NCBI GenBank assembly: GCA_030625995.1
Contig: DAOUPU010000055.1
Coordinates: forward strand, 1 to 12,564
Source: Flavobacteriaceae bacterium
Lineage (GTDB): Bacteria; Bacteroidota; Bacteroidia; Flavobacteriales; Flavobacteriaceae
Length of the DNA stretch: 12,564 nt
Reading direction: 5' to 3'
Part shown: positions 6,761 through 12,443 of the stretch, piece after piece
How the letters are laid out: each line of letters starts with the position of its first letter
Position numbering within the stretch: the stretch's first letter is position 1
Position numbers and translations under genes: made by a program
Notes under the pieces: generated by a model
What the model was told of the DNA's origin: nothing
What the model saw: only the letters and a program-made list of their open reading frames with translations
The model's database searches: none

Positions 6761-7099
6761 CTAACTTTTAGATCCCAAAAAAAGTATCTCACTACACACT
6801 ACTTCGGTAATATATTTCTTATTCCCCTTTTCATCATCCCAAGAACGAGTAGTTAATTTGCCTTCAACGGCCACTTCTTTACCTTTCTCTAAAAACATCT
6901 CCGCAAGTTCAGCAGTTTTATTCCAGGCAATAATATTATGCCATTGTGTATCCGTGATCTTTTCACCTTTGGCATTCTTGTACGTTTCATTTGTTGCAAT
7001 TGAAAATTTTGCCATTTTTTTTCCGGACTCTAAAGTTTTGATTTCCGGGTTCATTCCTAGATTTCCAATTAACTGTACTTTGTTTCTTAAACTATTCAT
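6761..7099 (-). CDS. ssb: Short single-stranded DNA-binding protein
   Basis: This is an OB-fold protein that coats single-stranded DNA during replication, repair or transfer. Starting at the ATG at 7099 gives 112 residues beginning MNSLRNKVQLIGNLG, the usual N-terminus. The frame could extend seven codons upstream (MGIKLNI), but that is not conserved. The core motifs are present: NKVQLIGNLG, ESGKKMAKFSIATNETYKNAKGE, DTQWHNIIAWNKTAELAEMFLEKGKEVAVEGKLTTRSW and KKYITEVVC. The protein ends at LFLGSKS right after the OB fold. The linker and acidic DDDIPF-type tail that recruits partner proteins in housekeeping SSBs are missing. Such short SSBs are common as second copies in Bacteroidetes and on mobile elements. 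Its position next to ORF6N genes and an IS remnant fits an accessory copy, but nothing proves it is not the main one. Confidence 0.92.
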   Translation of the reverse strand: MNSLRNKVQLIGNLGMNPEIKTLESGKKMAKFSIATNETYKNAKGEKITDTQWHNIIAWNKTAELAEMFLEKGKEVAVEGKLTTRSWDDEKGNKKYITEVVCSEILFLGSKS

Positions 7100-7239
7100 A
7101 ATATTTAATTTTATACCCATTTTACGGGCTGGTTAATAATTAATTCTAATTGCTAAACTCATGTCATTTTGTTTGACAGTACAAATTTGAGAACAGAAGC
7201 AAATATTATTCGGTTACTAAACAATTACTTTCGATTGTA

Positions 7240-7253
7240 ATTGAATGTAGTCG
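7240..7253 (+). repeat. Direct repeat ATTGAATGTAGTCG, copy 1
   Basis: ATTGAATGTAGTCG (14 nt) occurs here and again at 7946-7959, flanking the methyltransferase-like gene. Sequence after each copy is loosely similar (both contain a TCGATT/TCGGAT-type stretch). Its role is unknown. Confidence 0.5.
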
Positions 7254-7286
7254 TTTGTATTCGATTATTTTACTAAATAATTATTG

Positions 7287-7294
7287 TAATTTTG
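7287..7294 (+). promoter_or_regulatory. TAnnTTTG -7 element before methyltransferase-like gene
   Basis: TAATTTTG at 7287-7294 matches the Bacteroidetes -7 consensus; no good TTG sits at the right distance upstream. If used, transcription would start at about 7300-7302, on or next to the ATG at 7301, giving a nearly leaderless mRNA. Confidence 0.4.
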
Positions 7295-7300
7295 TCAGCA

Positions 7301-7942
7301 ATGGTAAGACTTCTCAGCTTTATTTATCCCATAACAAAAAAAGTGAAATCGGAGTTCAATGGAACTCTAGAAATTACATGGTACAATGGAAAAAAGCATT
7401 TAAATACAAAAAATGCTAATTATTCTTATGGCTCCTTACAGAAGATCTTAAAATTTGGTTTAAATAAAATGGACCTTAGCAGGTGTAATAATGTTTTGGT
7501 TTTAGGGCTTGGTGGAGGAAGTGTAATTAAAACTTTAGGCAAAATTATTGGGCATCAAAAATCGATTATTGGCGTGGAAATCGATCCCGTAATTGTAAAA
7601 ATTGCCAAAGAGGAATTTAAATTATCGAAAATTAAAAATCTTGAGATTATATGTGACGATGCTTCTGACTTTATGCAGAAGAATCGATCTAATTTTGATT
7701 TGATCATTGTAGATCTGTTCATCGATACCAAAATTCCATCCCCATTTTTTGAGATCCCATTTTGGGAAAATATTGTTGAAGCCACTTCCAAAGAAGGAAA
7801 TATTCTATTTAATGCTTCTTTAGATTTCAAAAATGAATGCGATATAATTAACATCGCTTCCTATTTGTACAAAAATAATTTTCAAATAGAAAGATTAGAG
7901 AAGGTTAATAAAACCAATACTCTACTCCTCGCTAAAAGATAG
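7301..7942 (+). CDS. Spermidine-synthase-like SAM-fold protein
   Basis: This is a 213-residue protein with a class I methyltransferase/polyamine-synthase fold. It resembles the short spermidine-synthase-like proteins of Flavobacteriaceae, whose substrate is not established. The lead segment includes NANYSYGSLQKILKFGL (38-54), the aminopropyltransferase-style entry. The cofactor loop is VLVLGLGGGSVIKTL (65-79). The acidic residue ending beta-2 is in GVEIDP (91-96). ICDDASDFM (117-125) precedes the catalytic-loop region DLIIVDLFIDTKIPSPFF (133-150). The N-terminal beta domain of true spermidine synthases is much reduced, so polyamine synthesis should not be assumed. The ATG at 7301 is preferred over an in-frame TTG at 7292, because the TTG overlaps a TAnnTTTG promoter element. 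It is divergent from ssb and followed after 60 nt by a small zinc protein gene. Confidence 0.8.
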   Translation: MVRLLSFIYPITKKVKSEFNGTLEITWYNGKKHLNTKNANYSYGSLQKILKFGLNKMDLSRCNNVLVLGLGGGSVIKTLGKIIGHQKSIIGVEIDPVIVKIAKEEFKLSKIKNLEIICDDASDFMQKNRSNFDLIIVDLFIDTKIPSPFFEIPFWENIVEATSKEGNILFNASLDFKNECDIINIASYLYKNNFQIERLEKVNKTNTLLLAKR

Positions 7943-7945
7943 TTT

Positions 7946-7959
7946 ATTGAATGTAGTCG
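7946..7959 (+). repeat. Direct repeat ATTGAATGTAGTCG, copy 2
   Basis: This is the second exact copy of the 14-nt repeat at 7240-7253. It lies 4 nt after the stop codon of the methyltransferase-like gene and before the zinc-protein gene. Confidence 0.5.
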
Positions 7960-8002
7960 ATTCCAATCGGATAATTCGTATCTTGCAATTTCAAATTAGA
8001 GC

Positions 8003-8353
8003 ATGAATCAGAAAAAATGTTTGGAATGTGATACCGTCATAATTGGTAGGATCGATAAGAAATTTTGCAGTGATTATTGCAGAAATACCTATAATAACAA
8101 AGTAAATACGGAAAGTAAAAACTTGATCAGAAATACTAATAATCGCCTCAAGAAAAATTATAAAATACTTGCCGAATTGAATGTTTCCGGCAAAACGAAG
8201 ATCACACGCTCAAGACTCAATAATCAGAATTTTGATTTTAATTATTTTACTTCTATTTATACCACAAAAACTGGTAATGTTTACCATTATGTTTATGATC
8301 AGGGCTATTTAGCCTTAGAAAACGATTACTTTTTATTAATTAAAAGAGATTAA
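8003..8353 (+). CDS. Small zinc-ribbon/zinc-finger protein, conserved in Bacteroidetes
   Basis: This is a 116-residue protein without an assigned function. The N-terminus has a four-cysteine cluster, C6-x2-C9 (KCLEC) and C22-x3-C26 (FCSDYCRNTYNNK), which should bind one zinc. It is followed by a basic, Asn-rich helix (SKNLIRNTNNRLKKNYKILAELN). The C-terminal half has aromatic strands (FNYFTSIYTTKTGNVYHYVYDQGYLALENDYFLLIKRD). The pattern matches a widespread hypothetical family in Flavobacteriia. The basic helix after the finger suggests nucleic-acid contact, but that is inference. It is on the same strand as the methyltransferase-like gene, 60 nt downstream. It converges with the M20 peptidase gene, leaving only 25 bp between stop codons and no visible terminator. 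Confidence 0.8.
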   Translation: MNQKKCLECDTVIIGRIDKKFCSDYCRNTYNNKVNTESKNLIRNTNNRLKKNYKILAELNVSGKTKITRSRLNNQNFDFNYFTSIYTTKTGNVYHYVYDQGYLALENDYFLLIKRD

Positions 8354-8378
8354 TTTCGATTTTATTTTCAAGCCCTGG

Positions 8379-9767
8379 TTAAGATTTCATTTCTGCATAA
8401 TACCTATAAAAAAGTGTAATAGTTTCTATTCCCTTAAGGAAGTTATAAATACCAAAATGTTCATTTGGCGAATGAATGGCATCACTGTCCAATCCAAATC
8501 CCATCAGTATTGTTTTACTCTTTAACTCCTGTTCAAAAAGTGCCACTATAGGAATACTTCCACCGCCCCTTTGCGGAATTGATTCTACACCAAAAGCCTC
8601 TGTGTATGCTTTATTTGCCGCTCTGTAACCTACAAAATCAATGGGTGTTACATATGGATATCCTCCATGATGTGGTGTAACCTTGACCTTTACCGCCTTA
8701 GGAGCTATGCTTTCAAAATGATTTTTAAATAATTCTGTTATTTCTTCGGGTGTTTGATCGGGTACTAAGCGCATCGATATTTTCGCAAAGGCCTGGCTGG
8801 CAATGACAGTTTTTGCTCCTTCCCCAATATATCCTCCCCAAATACCATTTACGTCTAAAGTTGGTCTTATGGAATTCCTTTCATTTGTGGTGTATCCTTT
8901 TTCACCATAAACTTCATCTATGTCCAATGCCGATTTATACTCCTCTAATGAAAAAGGTGCTTTTGCCATTTCTTTTCTTTCTTCAATGGTAGCCTCAATT
9001 ACATTATCGTAAAACTTAGGTATGGTTATACAATTATTTTCATCATGCAAAGAAGCAATCATTTTTGTTAAAATATTTATAGGATTCGCAACAGCCCCTC
9101 CATATAAACCAGAGTGGAGGTCTCTATTTGGCCCTCTAACTTCCACTTGCACATAACTCAGGCCACGAAGCCCGGTTGTTATTGACGGCTGGTCCATACT
9201 TATCATGCCGGTATCCGAAATAAGAATGACATCATTACTAAGTTTATCCTGATTTCGCTTGACAAACCATTCCAAACTTGATGATCCAATCTCTTCCTCA
9301 CCTTCTATCATAAACTTTATATTGCAGGGTAAGGTATCGGTTTGCATCATCAACTCAAAAGCCTTGATATGCATGTACATTTGTCCTTTATCATCGCTAG
9401 AACCGCGCGCATATATTGCGCCTTCCGGATGTAATTTTGTAATTTGGATTACAGGTTCAAAGGGAGCTGATTCCCAAAGCTCAATCGGGTCGGCCGGTTG
9501 CACATCATAATGCCCGTAAACCAATACTGTTGGCAAATCTTCGTTTATAATATGTTCTCCATAAACTATCGGGTTACCAGGTGTATCACAAAGTTCAACT
9601 ATTTTACATCCGGCAGTTTCCAAAGCCGATTTCACAGCATTTGCTGTTTTTACAATATCATTTTTGTAATCAGAATCAGCACTTATAGAAGGTATTTTCA
9701 ACAACTCAATCAGTTCATTGATAAATCGTTCTTTATTATTTTTTACGTATGTTTTTATTGTATTCAT
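8379..9767 (-). CDS. M20 family dipeptidase (CNDP/carnosinase-like metallopeptidase)
   Basis: This is a 462-residue di-zinc peptidase of the M20 dipeptidase group, likely cytoplasmic since no signal peptide is visible, cleaving dipeptides or short peptides. Metal and catalytic motifs are complete. GHYDVQPA carries H86 and the Asp88 partner of the active site. GSSDDKGQ supplies the bridging Asp at about 125. EGEEEIGS at 155-162 holds the general-base Glu and a zinc Glu. ISDTG supplies Asp185. The dimerisation-domain motif RDLHSGLYGG includes H218, and the last zinc His is in IHSPNEHFG near the C-terminus. The start is the ATG at 9767, preceded by AAGAAGA. A TTG 24 nt further out (9791) would overlap the promoter element TATATTTG and is rejected. 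It is divergent from the nucleotidyltransferase gene. Confidence 0.93.
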   Translation of the reverse strand: MNTIKTYVKNNKERFINELIELLKIPSISADSDYKNDIVKTANAVKSALETAGCKIVELCDTPGNPIVYGEHIINEDLPTVLVYGHYDVQPADPIELWESAPFEPVIQITKLHPEGAIYARGSSDDKGQMYMHIKAFELMMQTDTLPCNIKFMIEGEEEIGSSSLEWFVKRNQDKLSNDVILISDTGMISMDQPSITTGLRGLSYVQVEVRGPNRDLHSGLYGGAVANPINILTKMIASLHDENNCITIPKFYDNVIEATIEERKEMAKAPFSLEEYKSALDIDEVYGEKGYTTNERNSIRPTLDVNGIWGGYIGEGAKTVIASQAFAKISMRLVPDQTPEEITELFKNHFESIAPKAVKVKVTPHHGGYPYVTPIDFVGYRAANKAYTEAFGVESIPQRGGGSIPIVALFEQELKSKTILMGFGLDSDAIHSPNEHFGIYNFLKGIETITLFYRYYAEMKS

Positions 9768-9788
9768 TCTTCTTTTTTTTAAGTTGAA

Positions 9789-9796
9789 CAAATATA
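9789..9796 (-). promoter_or_regulatory. TAnnTTTG -7 element of the M20 peptidase gene
   Basis: On the minus strand, TATATTTG (9796 down to 9789) matches the Bacteroidetes -7 element. It would start transcription about 15 nt before the ATG at 9767. A well-placed -33 TTG is not seen. Confidence 0.5.
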
Positions 9797-9896
9797 AAGA
9801 AAAGATGAATTATAAATTAAGCTCAAGCAATAAAGTATAATTTTATTCATAGATTTATCTTTATAAAAATAGAGGTTTCAAGAACTTAAAATACTT

Positions 9897-10799
9897 ATGA
9901 AAAATAAGAAAAAAACATTGTTGATAATGGCTGCTGGAAGTGGTAGCAGATATGGAGCATTGAAACAGTTCGCTGAACTTGGCCCGTCAAAAGAATTCTT
10001 ATTTGAGTATAGTATTTATGATGCCTTGAAAAACGGATTTGATCATATCGTCCTAATTACAAAGGAAAACTATGTTGACGAACTAAAGGATTATTTAGAA
10101 AAGCGAATTCCAAAAGAAATTAAACTTGATGTCATTCCGCAGGTAACAGCTGACATACCCAAAACCAATTCTAAAAAAATGCTAAGAGAAAAACCCTGGG
10201 GTACTGCACATGCGGTTTGGGTGGCTAAAGAATATATTTCTAACTATTTCATTGTTATAAATGCTGATGATTACTACGGAAATGACGCTTTTAAAAGTGC
10301 TTCTACATTTATTAATACCAATAATGACCTTAATTTATTTGGAATTGTACCTTACCAACTGAAAGAAACCTTATCAGAATTTGGTACGGTTTCCAGAGGA
10401 ATTTGTGAATTTGTAGATGGAGAACTAAAAAATATCCGGGAAATGAAAACTATTGGATATGAAAATGGTTCTCTTCTTAATATTTCAACAAGAACAATGC
10501 TTAATGAACATGACATGGCATCCATGAACTTTTGGATTTTTAATTCCACTATTTTTAGCGAAATTGAAAAACAATTCATTGCATTTTTAGAAAAAAATAC
10601 CCTTTCTGAAAAAGAAGAACTCTTAATTCCAGATGTGATTCAAAAAATGATAGAAAAAAAGTTGATCAAAGTAATTCCTGCCAAAGAATGTACCTCTTGG
10701 TTTGGTGTTACCTATGCCGAAGATAAATCAAACGCAATGAATACACTAAAAGAATTGACACATAACAAACATTACCCAAACCCGCTATGGAAAAACTAG
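9897..10799 (+). CDS. Sugar-1-phosphate nucleotidyltransferase
   Basis: This is a 300-residue NTP-transferase-fold enzyme that would join a sugar 1-phosphate to an NTP, giving an NDP-sugar and pyrophosphate. The N-terminal nucleotide-binding signature is LLIMAAGSGSRYGALKQFAEL (8-28). Then come KPWGTAHAVWVAKEYI (99-114), which contacts the base and sugar in this fold, and the metal-binding FIVINADDYYG (118-128). ETLSEFGTVSRG corresponds to the sugar-binding segment, and the C-terminal LIPDVIQKMIEKKLIKV is also family-like. The exact sugar is not readable from motifs. Its stop codon overlaps the start of a NahK-like sugar kinase gene by 13 nt, so the two are translationally coupled. The pair probably works in sequence: kinase makes sugar-1-P, this enzyme activates it. 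HexNAc-1-P is the best guess. Confidence 0.82.
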   Translation: MKNKKKTLLIMAAGSGSRYGALKQFAELGPSKEFLFEYSIYDALKNGFDHIVLITKENYVDELKDYLEKRIPKEIKLDVIPQVTADIPKTNSKKMLREKPWGTAHAVWVAKEYISNYFIVINADDYYGNDAFKSASTFINTNNDLNLFGIVPYQLKETLSEFGTVSRGICEFVDGELKNIREMKTIGYENGSLLNISTRTMLNEHDMASMNFWIFNSTIFSEIEKQFIAFLEKNTLSEKEELLIPDVIQKMIEKKLIKVIPAKECTSWFGVTYAEDKSNAMNTLKELTHNKHYPNPLWKN

Positions 10800-11833
10800 A
10801 TCAGATTCTAAAATATTTTGACATAAAACTTGGGGAGTATGATTATGAACCTCTAACAAATGGAATGATCAATGACACCTATTTAGTATCTACAGAGGAC
10901 GGGCCATTATTCATTTTACAAAAAATTAATACTGCTGTTTTTACAAAGGTCGATTCCCTAATTCATAACATAGATCTGGTACTTCCTAATTTGGCTTCAA
11001 GCGACTATGAAAAAGTAGTTCTGGAGAAAACAAAATCAGGAACGACATTTTATAAGGACGAAAATAATGATATTTGGAGGTTGATGACCTATGTTAAAAA
11101 TAGCAAGGTGTACAATACCACTACAGATCCAAAAGTAGCTTATGAAGCAGGTAGAATAATTGGTTTGTTTCACAAATTATTAGCAAATTTGGACCCAAGT
11201 ATATTACAAGAAACTCTGGTTGATTTTCATAATATAGCTTTTCGATATAGTCAATTTTTAGAGGCCAAGCCGAAGGCAAAACCAGAAAACCTAGAAAAAG
11301 CAAAAGCACCAATTGCCTTTGTAAAAAAGCATATTTCGATGTTATTAGAACTTCAAAAAGTTAAATTGCCGGTAAGAGTTTGTCATAACGACACAAAATT
11401 AAATAATATACTATTTTCCAAAGAAAACAAGAGTCTATGTTTAATTGATCTTGATACCATTATGCCCGGTTATTTTCTTTACGACTTTGGAGATGCGGTT
11501 AGAACAATAGTGAACAAGGCTCCAGAAGATGAAATTAATTTAAAATTGATCAATTTTGATCAAAAAATATTCGAGTCTTTTATTAAAGGAATTGCTGCGA
11601 ATGGAAAAATTCTCACAAAAACAGAGATCGATCATCTATCTTTAGGTGCTATTTTATTACCTTTTTTACATGGAATCAGAGCTCTTACTGATTTTTTAGA
11701 AAACAACCGTTATTATAAAGTCCGCTATGAAAATCAGAATTTGGATCGATGCAATAGTCTCTTCGAATTTTCCCGATTGGCAATAGAAAACAAAGATTTT
11801 ATGGATGCATGTATAAAAAAATATTTGGTTTAA
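10787..11833 (+). CDS. NahK-like anomeric sugar kinase (aminoglycoside phosphotransferase fold)
   Basis: This is a 348-residue kinase of the APH/choline-kinase fold, closest in motifs to N-acetylhexosamine 1-kinases, which use ATP to make HexNAc-1-phosphate. TNGMINDTYLV (24-34) forms the nucleotide-side loop and FILQKIN (42-48) carries the ATP-binding Lys46. The catalytic loop is VCHNDTKLNNILF (198-210) with Asp202 as likely base. CLIDLDTIMPGYFLYDFGDAVR (218-239) supplies the metal-binding Asp221 or Asp223 and the NahK-type LYDFGD. In Bacteroidetes, such proteins are sometimes mislabelled mucin desulfatases. The ATG at 10787 lies inside the 3' end of the nucleotidyltransferase gene, so expression is coupled. 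Substrate is inferred from family and partner only. Confidence 0.83.
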   Translation: MEKLDQILKYFDIKLGEYDYEPLTNGMINDTYLVSTEDGPLFILQKINTAVFTKVDSLIHNIDLVLPNLASSDYEKVVLEKTKSGTTFYKDENNDIWRLMTYVKNSKVYNTTTDPKVAYEAGRIIGLFHKLLANLDPSILQETLVDFHNIAFRYSQFLEAKPKAKPENLEKAKAPIAFVKKHISMLLELQKVKLPVRVCHNDTKLNNILFSKENKSLCLIDLDTIMPGYFLYDFGDAVRTIVNKAPEDEINLKLINFDQKIFESFIKGIAANGKILTKTEIDHLSLGAILLPFLHGIRALTDFLENNRYYKVRYENQNLDRCNSLFEFSRLAIENKDFMDACIKKYLV

Positions 11834-11942
11834 TGGGGTATTGATTATCAATATAGTTCAAGACAGAAAACCAACAAATAAATTATATAAATTCCTAACA
11901 AATTATTTTAATAAAACGCTTATTGTAATTTATAAATTTGAT
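11834..11942. other. Non-coding stretch before the tRNA promoter
   Basis: This is AT-rich sequence between the kinase stop codon and the tRNA -7 element. No hairpin or terminator is evident, and an open frame crossing it runs straight through the tRNA and is spurious. The promoter -33 TTG lies at 11923-11925. Confidence 0.5.
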
Positions 11943-11950
11943 TATATTTG
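11923..11950 (+). promoter_or_regulatory. Promoter of the tRNA-Leu locus
   Basis: TTG at 11923-11925 and TATATTTG at 11943-11950, 17 nt apart, form the best Bacteroidetes-type promoter in the window. Transcription should start near 11956, about 8 nt before the partial tRNA copy at 11964. The partial copy and the complete tRNA are therefore on one transcript. Confidence 0.7.
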
Positions 11951-11963
11951 CACACTCAATTTT

Positions 11964-12014
11964 GCGGGCGTGGTGAATCCCGATAGTTATCGGGAGGCAG
12001 ACACTCCAATAGAT
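11964..12014 (+). pseudogene. Partial tRNA-Leu 5' copy with palindrome in the D-loop position
   Basis: GCGGGCGTGGTGAA (11964-11977) is identical to the first 14 nt of the tRNA-Leu at 12015. It is followed by an 18-bp palindrome (11978-11995), then GGCAGACACTCC, which resembles the tRNA segment GGTAGACACGC. The palindrome occupies the D-loop position. Homology fades before the anticodon arm, and the complete tRNA starts directly after. Confidence 0.75.
11978..11995. repeat. Palindrome TCCCGATA-GT-TATCGGGA
   Basis: These are perfect 8-bp arms (11978-11985 and 11988-11995) around GT. It is inserted in the tRNA-like sequence and resembles the short CGATA/TATCG palindromes that can be dispersed in Bacteroidetes genomes. 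Only one copy is in this window. Confidence 0.7.
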
Positions 12015-12096
12015 GCGGGCGTGGTGAAATTGGTAGACACGCTAGATTTAGGATCTAGTGCCTCACGGTGTGAAGGTTCGAGTCCTTTCGCCCGCA
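12015..12096 (+). tRNA. tRNA-Leu(UAG)
   Basis: This is an 82-nt class II tRNA. The acceptor stem pairs GCGGGCG (12015-12021) with CGCCCGC (12089-12095), and A12096 is the discriminator. The anticodon arm is CTAGA-TTTAGGA-TCTAG with anticodon TAG, decoding CUA and other CUN leucine codons. The long variable arm (TGCCTCACGGTGT) is typical of leucine tRNAs. The T-arm is GAAGG-TTCGAGT-CCTTT. CCA is not encoded (ACAAA follows), so it must be added after transcription. A good promoter lies upstream and a rho-independent terminator directly downstream. Confidence 0.96.
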
Positions 12097-12097
12097 C

Positions 12098-12130
12098 AAA
12101 AAAGCTCTTCTAAATGAAGGGCTTTTTTTT
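12098..12130 (+). terminator. Rho-independent terminator of tRNA-Leu
   Basis: AAAAAAGCTCTTC pairs with GAAGGGCTTTTTT (one G-T wobble) around the loop TAAAT, with a run of T's to 12130. It starts 2 nt after the tRNA. Confidence 0.85.
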
Positions 12131-12158
12131 ATTCTATTAATTAGTTTGTAAATAGGTT

Positions 12159-12241
12159 GGCGAAAGGACGAGAAGTTTATCCGCCTTAGCTGATTCATCT
12201 AACCTAACTCTAATAACTAATTTGGCGGAAGTCCTTTCGCC
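12159..12241. repeat. Long interrupted inverted repeat using the tRNA tail
   Basis: GGCGAAAGGAC (12159-12169) is the reverse complement of GTCCTTTCGCC (12231-12241), which is part of the duplicated tRNA 3' end. Inside, TCCGCC (12180-12185) pairs with GGCGGA (12224-12229). The result is a two-part 17-bp stem with a one-sided 10-nt internal loop and a 38-nt apical region. This may be a folded RNA or a recombination site. Confidence 0.65.
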
Positions 12242-12249
12242 CGCACAAA
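12230..12249 (+). repeat. Duplicate of the tRNA-Leu 3' end (att-like direct repeat)
   Basis: AGTCCTTTCGCCCGCACAAA is identical to 12081-12100, which covers the T-arm 3' strand, acceptor 3' strand and first bases after the tRNA. The copies are 149 bp apart. Perfect duplication of a tRNA 3' end is the hallmark of attachment sites of integrating elements, or of a degraded second tRNA copy. Confidence 0.8.
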
Positions 12250-12277
12250 GCTTCTCATTTTATGGGAAGCTTTTTTT
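12247..12277 (+). terminator. Second rho-independent terminator after the tRNA-tail copy
   Basis: AAAGCTTCTC pairs with GGGAAGCTTT (one wobble) around ATTTTAT, followed by T's to 12277. It occupies the same place relative to the tRNA-tail copy as the first terminator does to the tRNA, and its sequence is related but diverged. Confidence 0.8.
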
Positions 12278-12443
12278 ATATAAAATGTTGATGCAATAGC
12301 TAAAAAGCAGGCTGTTTTTAGTTGTTTTTGATCCCAATACTAATTTTTCTAAATCAGTAAGCAGATGGTTTAAATTCACCAACAAAATCTACATTTTCTT
12401 TTTATGGAACATTCATATCTAAGCCCCAAAAAACATCATTTAG
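12278..12443. other. Non-coding or degraded stretch
   Basis: All frames are interrupted and no tRNA or strong hairpin is seen. It precedes the ThuA-like fragment and may be decayed coding sequence of that gene, but no family motif can be read in it. Confidence 0.4.

Noticed and set aside
7100..7120. Seven-residue upstream extension of SSB
   Set aside because: SSBs start at the MN-x-L-x-NKVQLIGNLG position; the extra residues match nothing and the inner ATG at 7099 is better.
6858..7136. 92-codon plus-strand frame opposite ssb
   Set aside because: It is the antisense shadow of a clearly recognisable ssb gene.
9768..9791. N-terminal extension of the M20 peptidase (MFNLKKRR) from a TTG start
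   Set aside because: The TTG overlaps a TATATTTG promoter element, and the ATG at 9767 has an AAGAAGA site and gives a normal N-terminus.
11841..12113. A 90-codon open frame on the plus strand covering the tRNA region
   Set aside because: It runs through tRNA-Leu; its end (VVKLVDTLDLGSSASRCEGSSPFAR) is the well-known false translation of a leucine tRNA gene, and its start lies in non-coding AT-rich DNA.
12300..12321. Palindrome-like CTAAAAA...TTTTTAG that could be a terminator
   Set aside because: Inner bases leave almost no loop and require a bulge; no gene ends here, so it is most likely a chance AT-rich symmetry.
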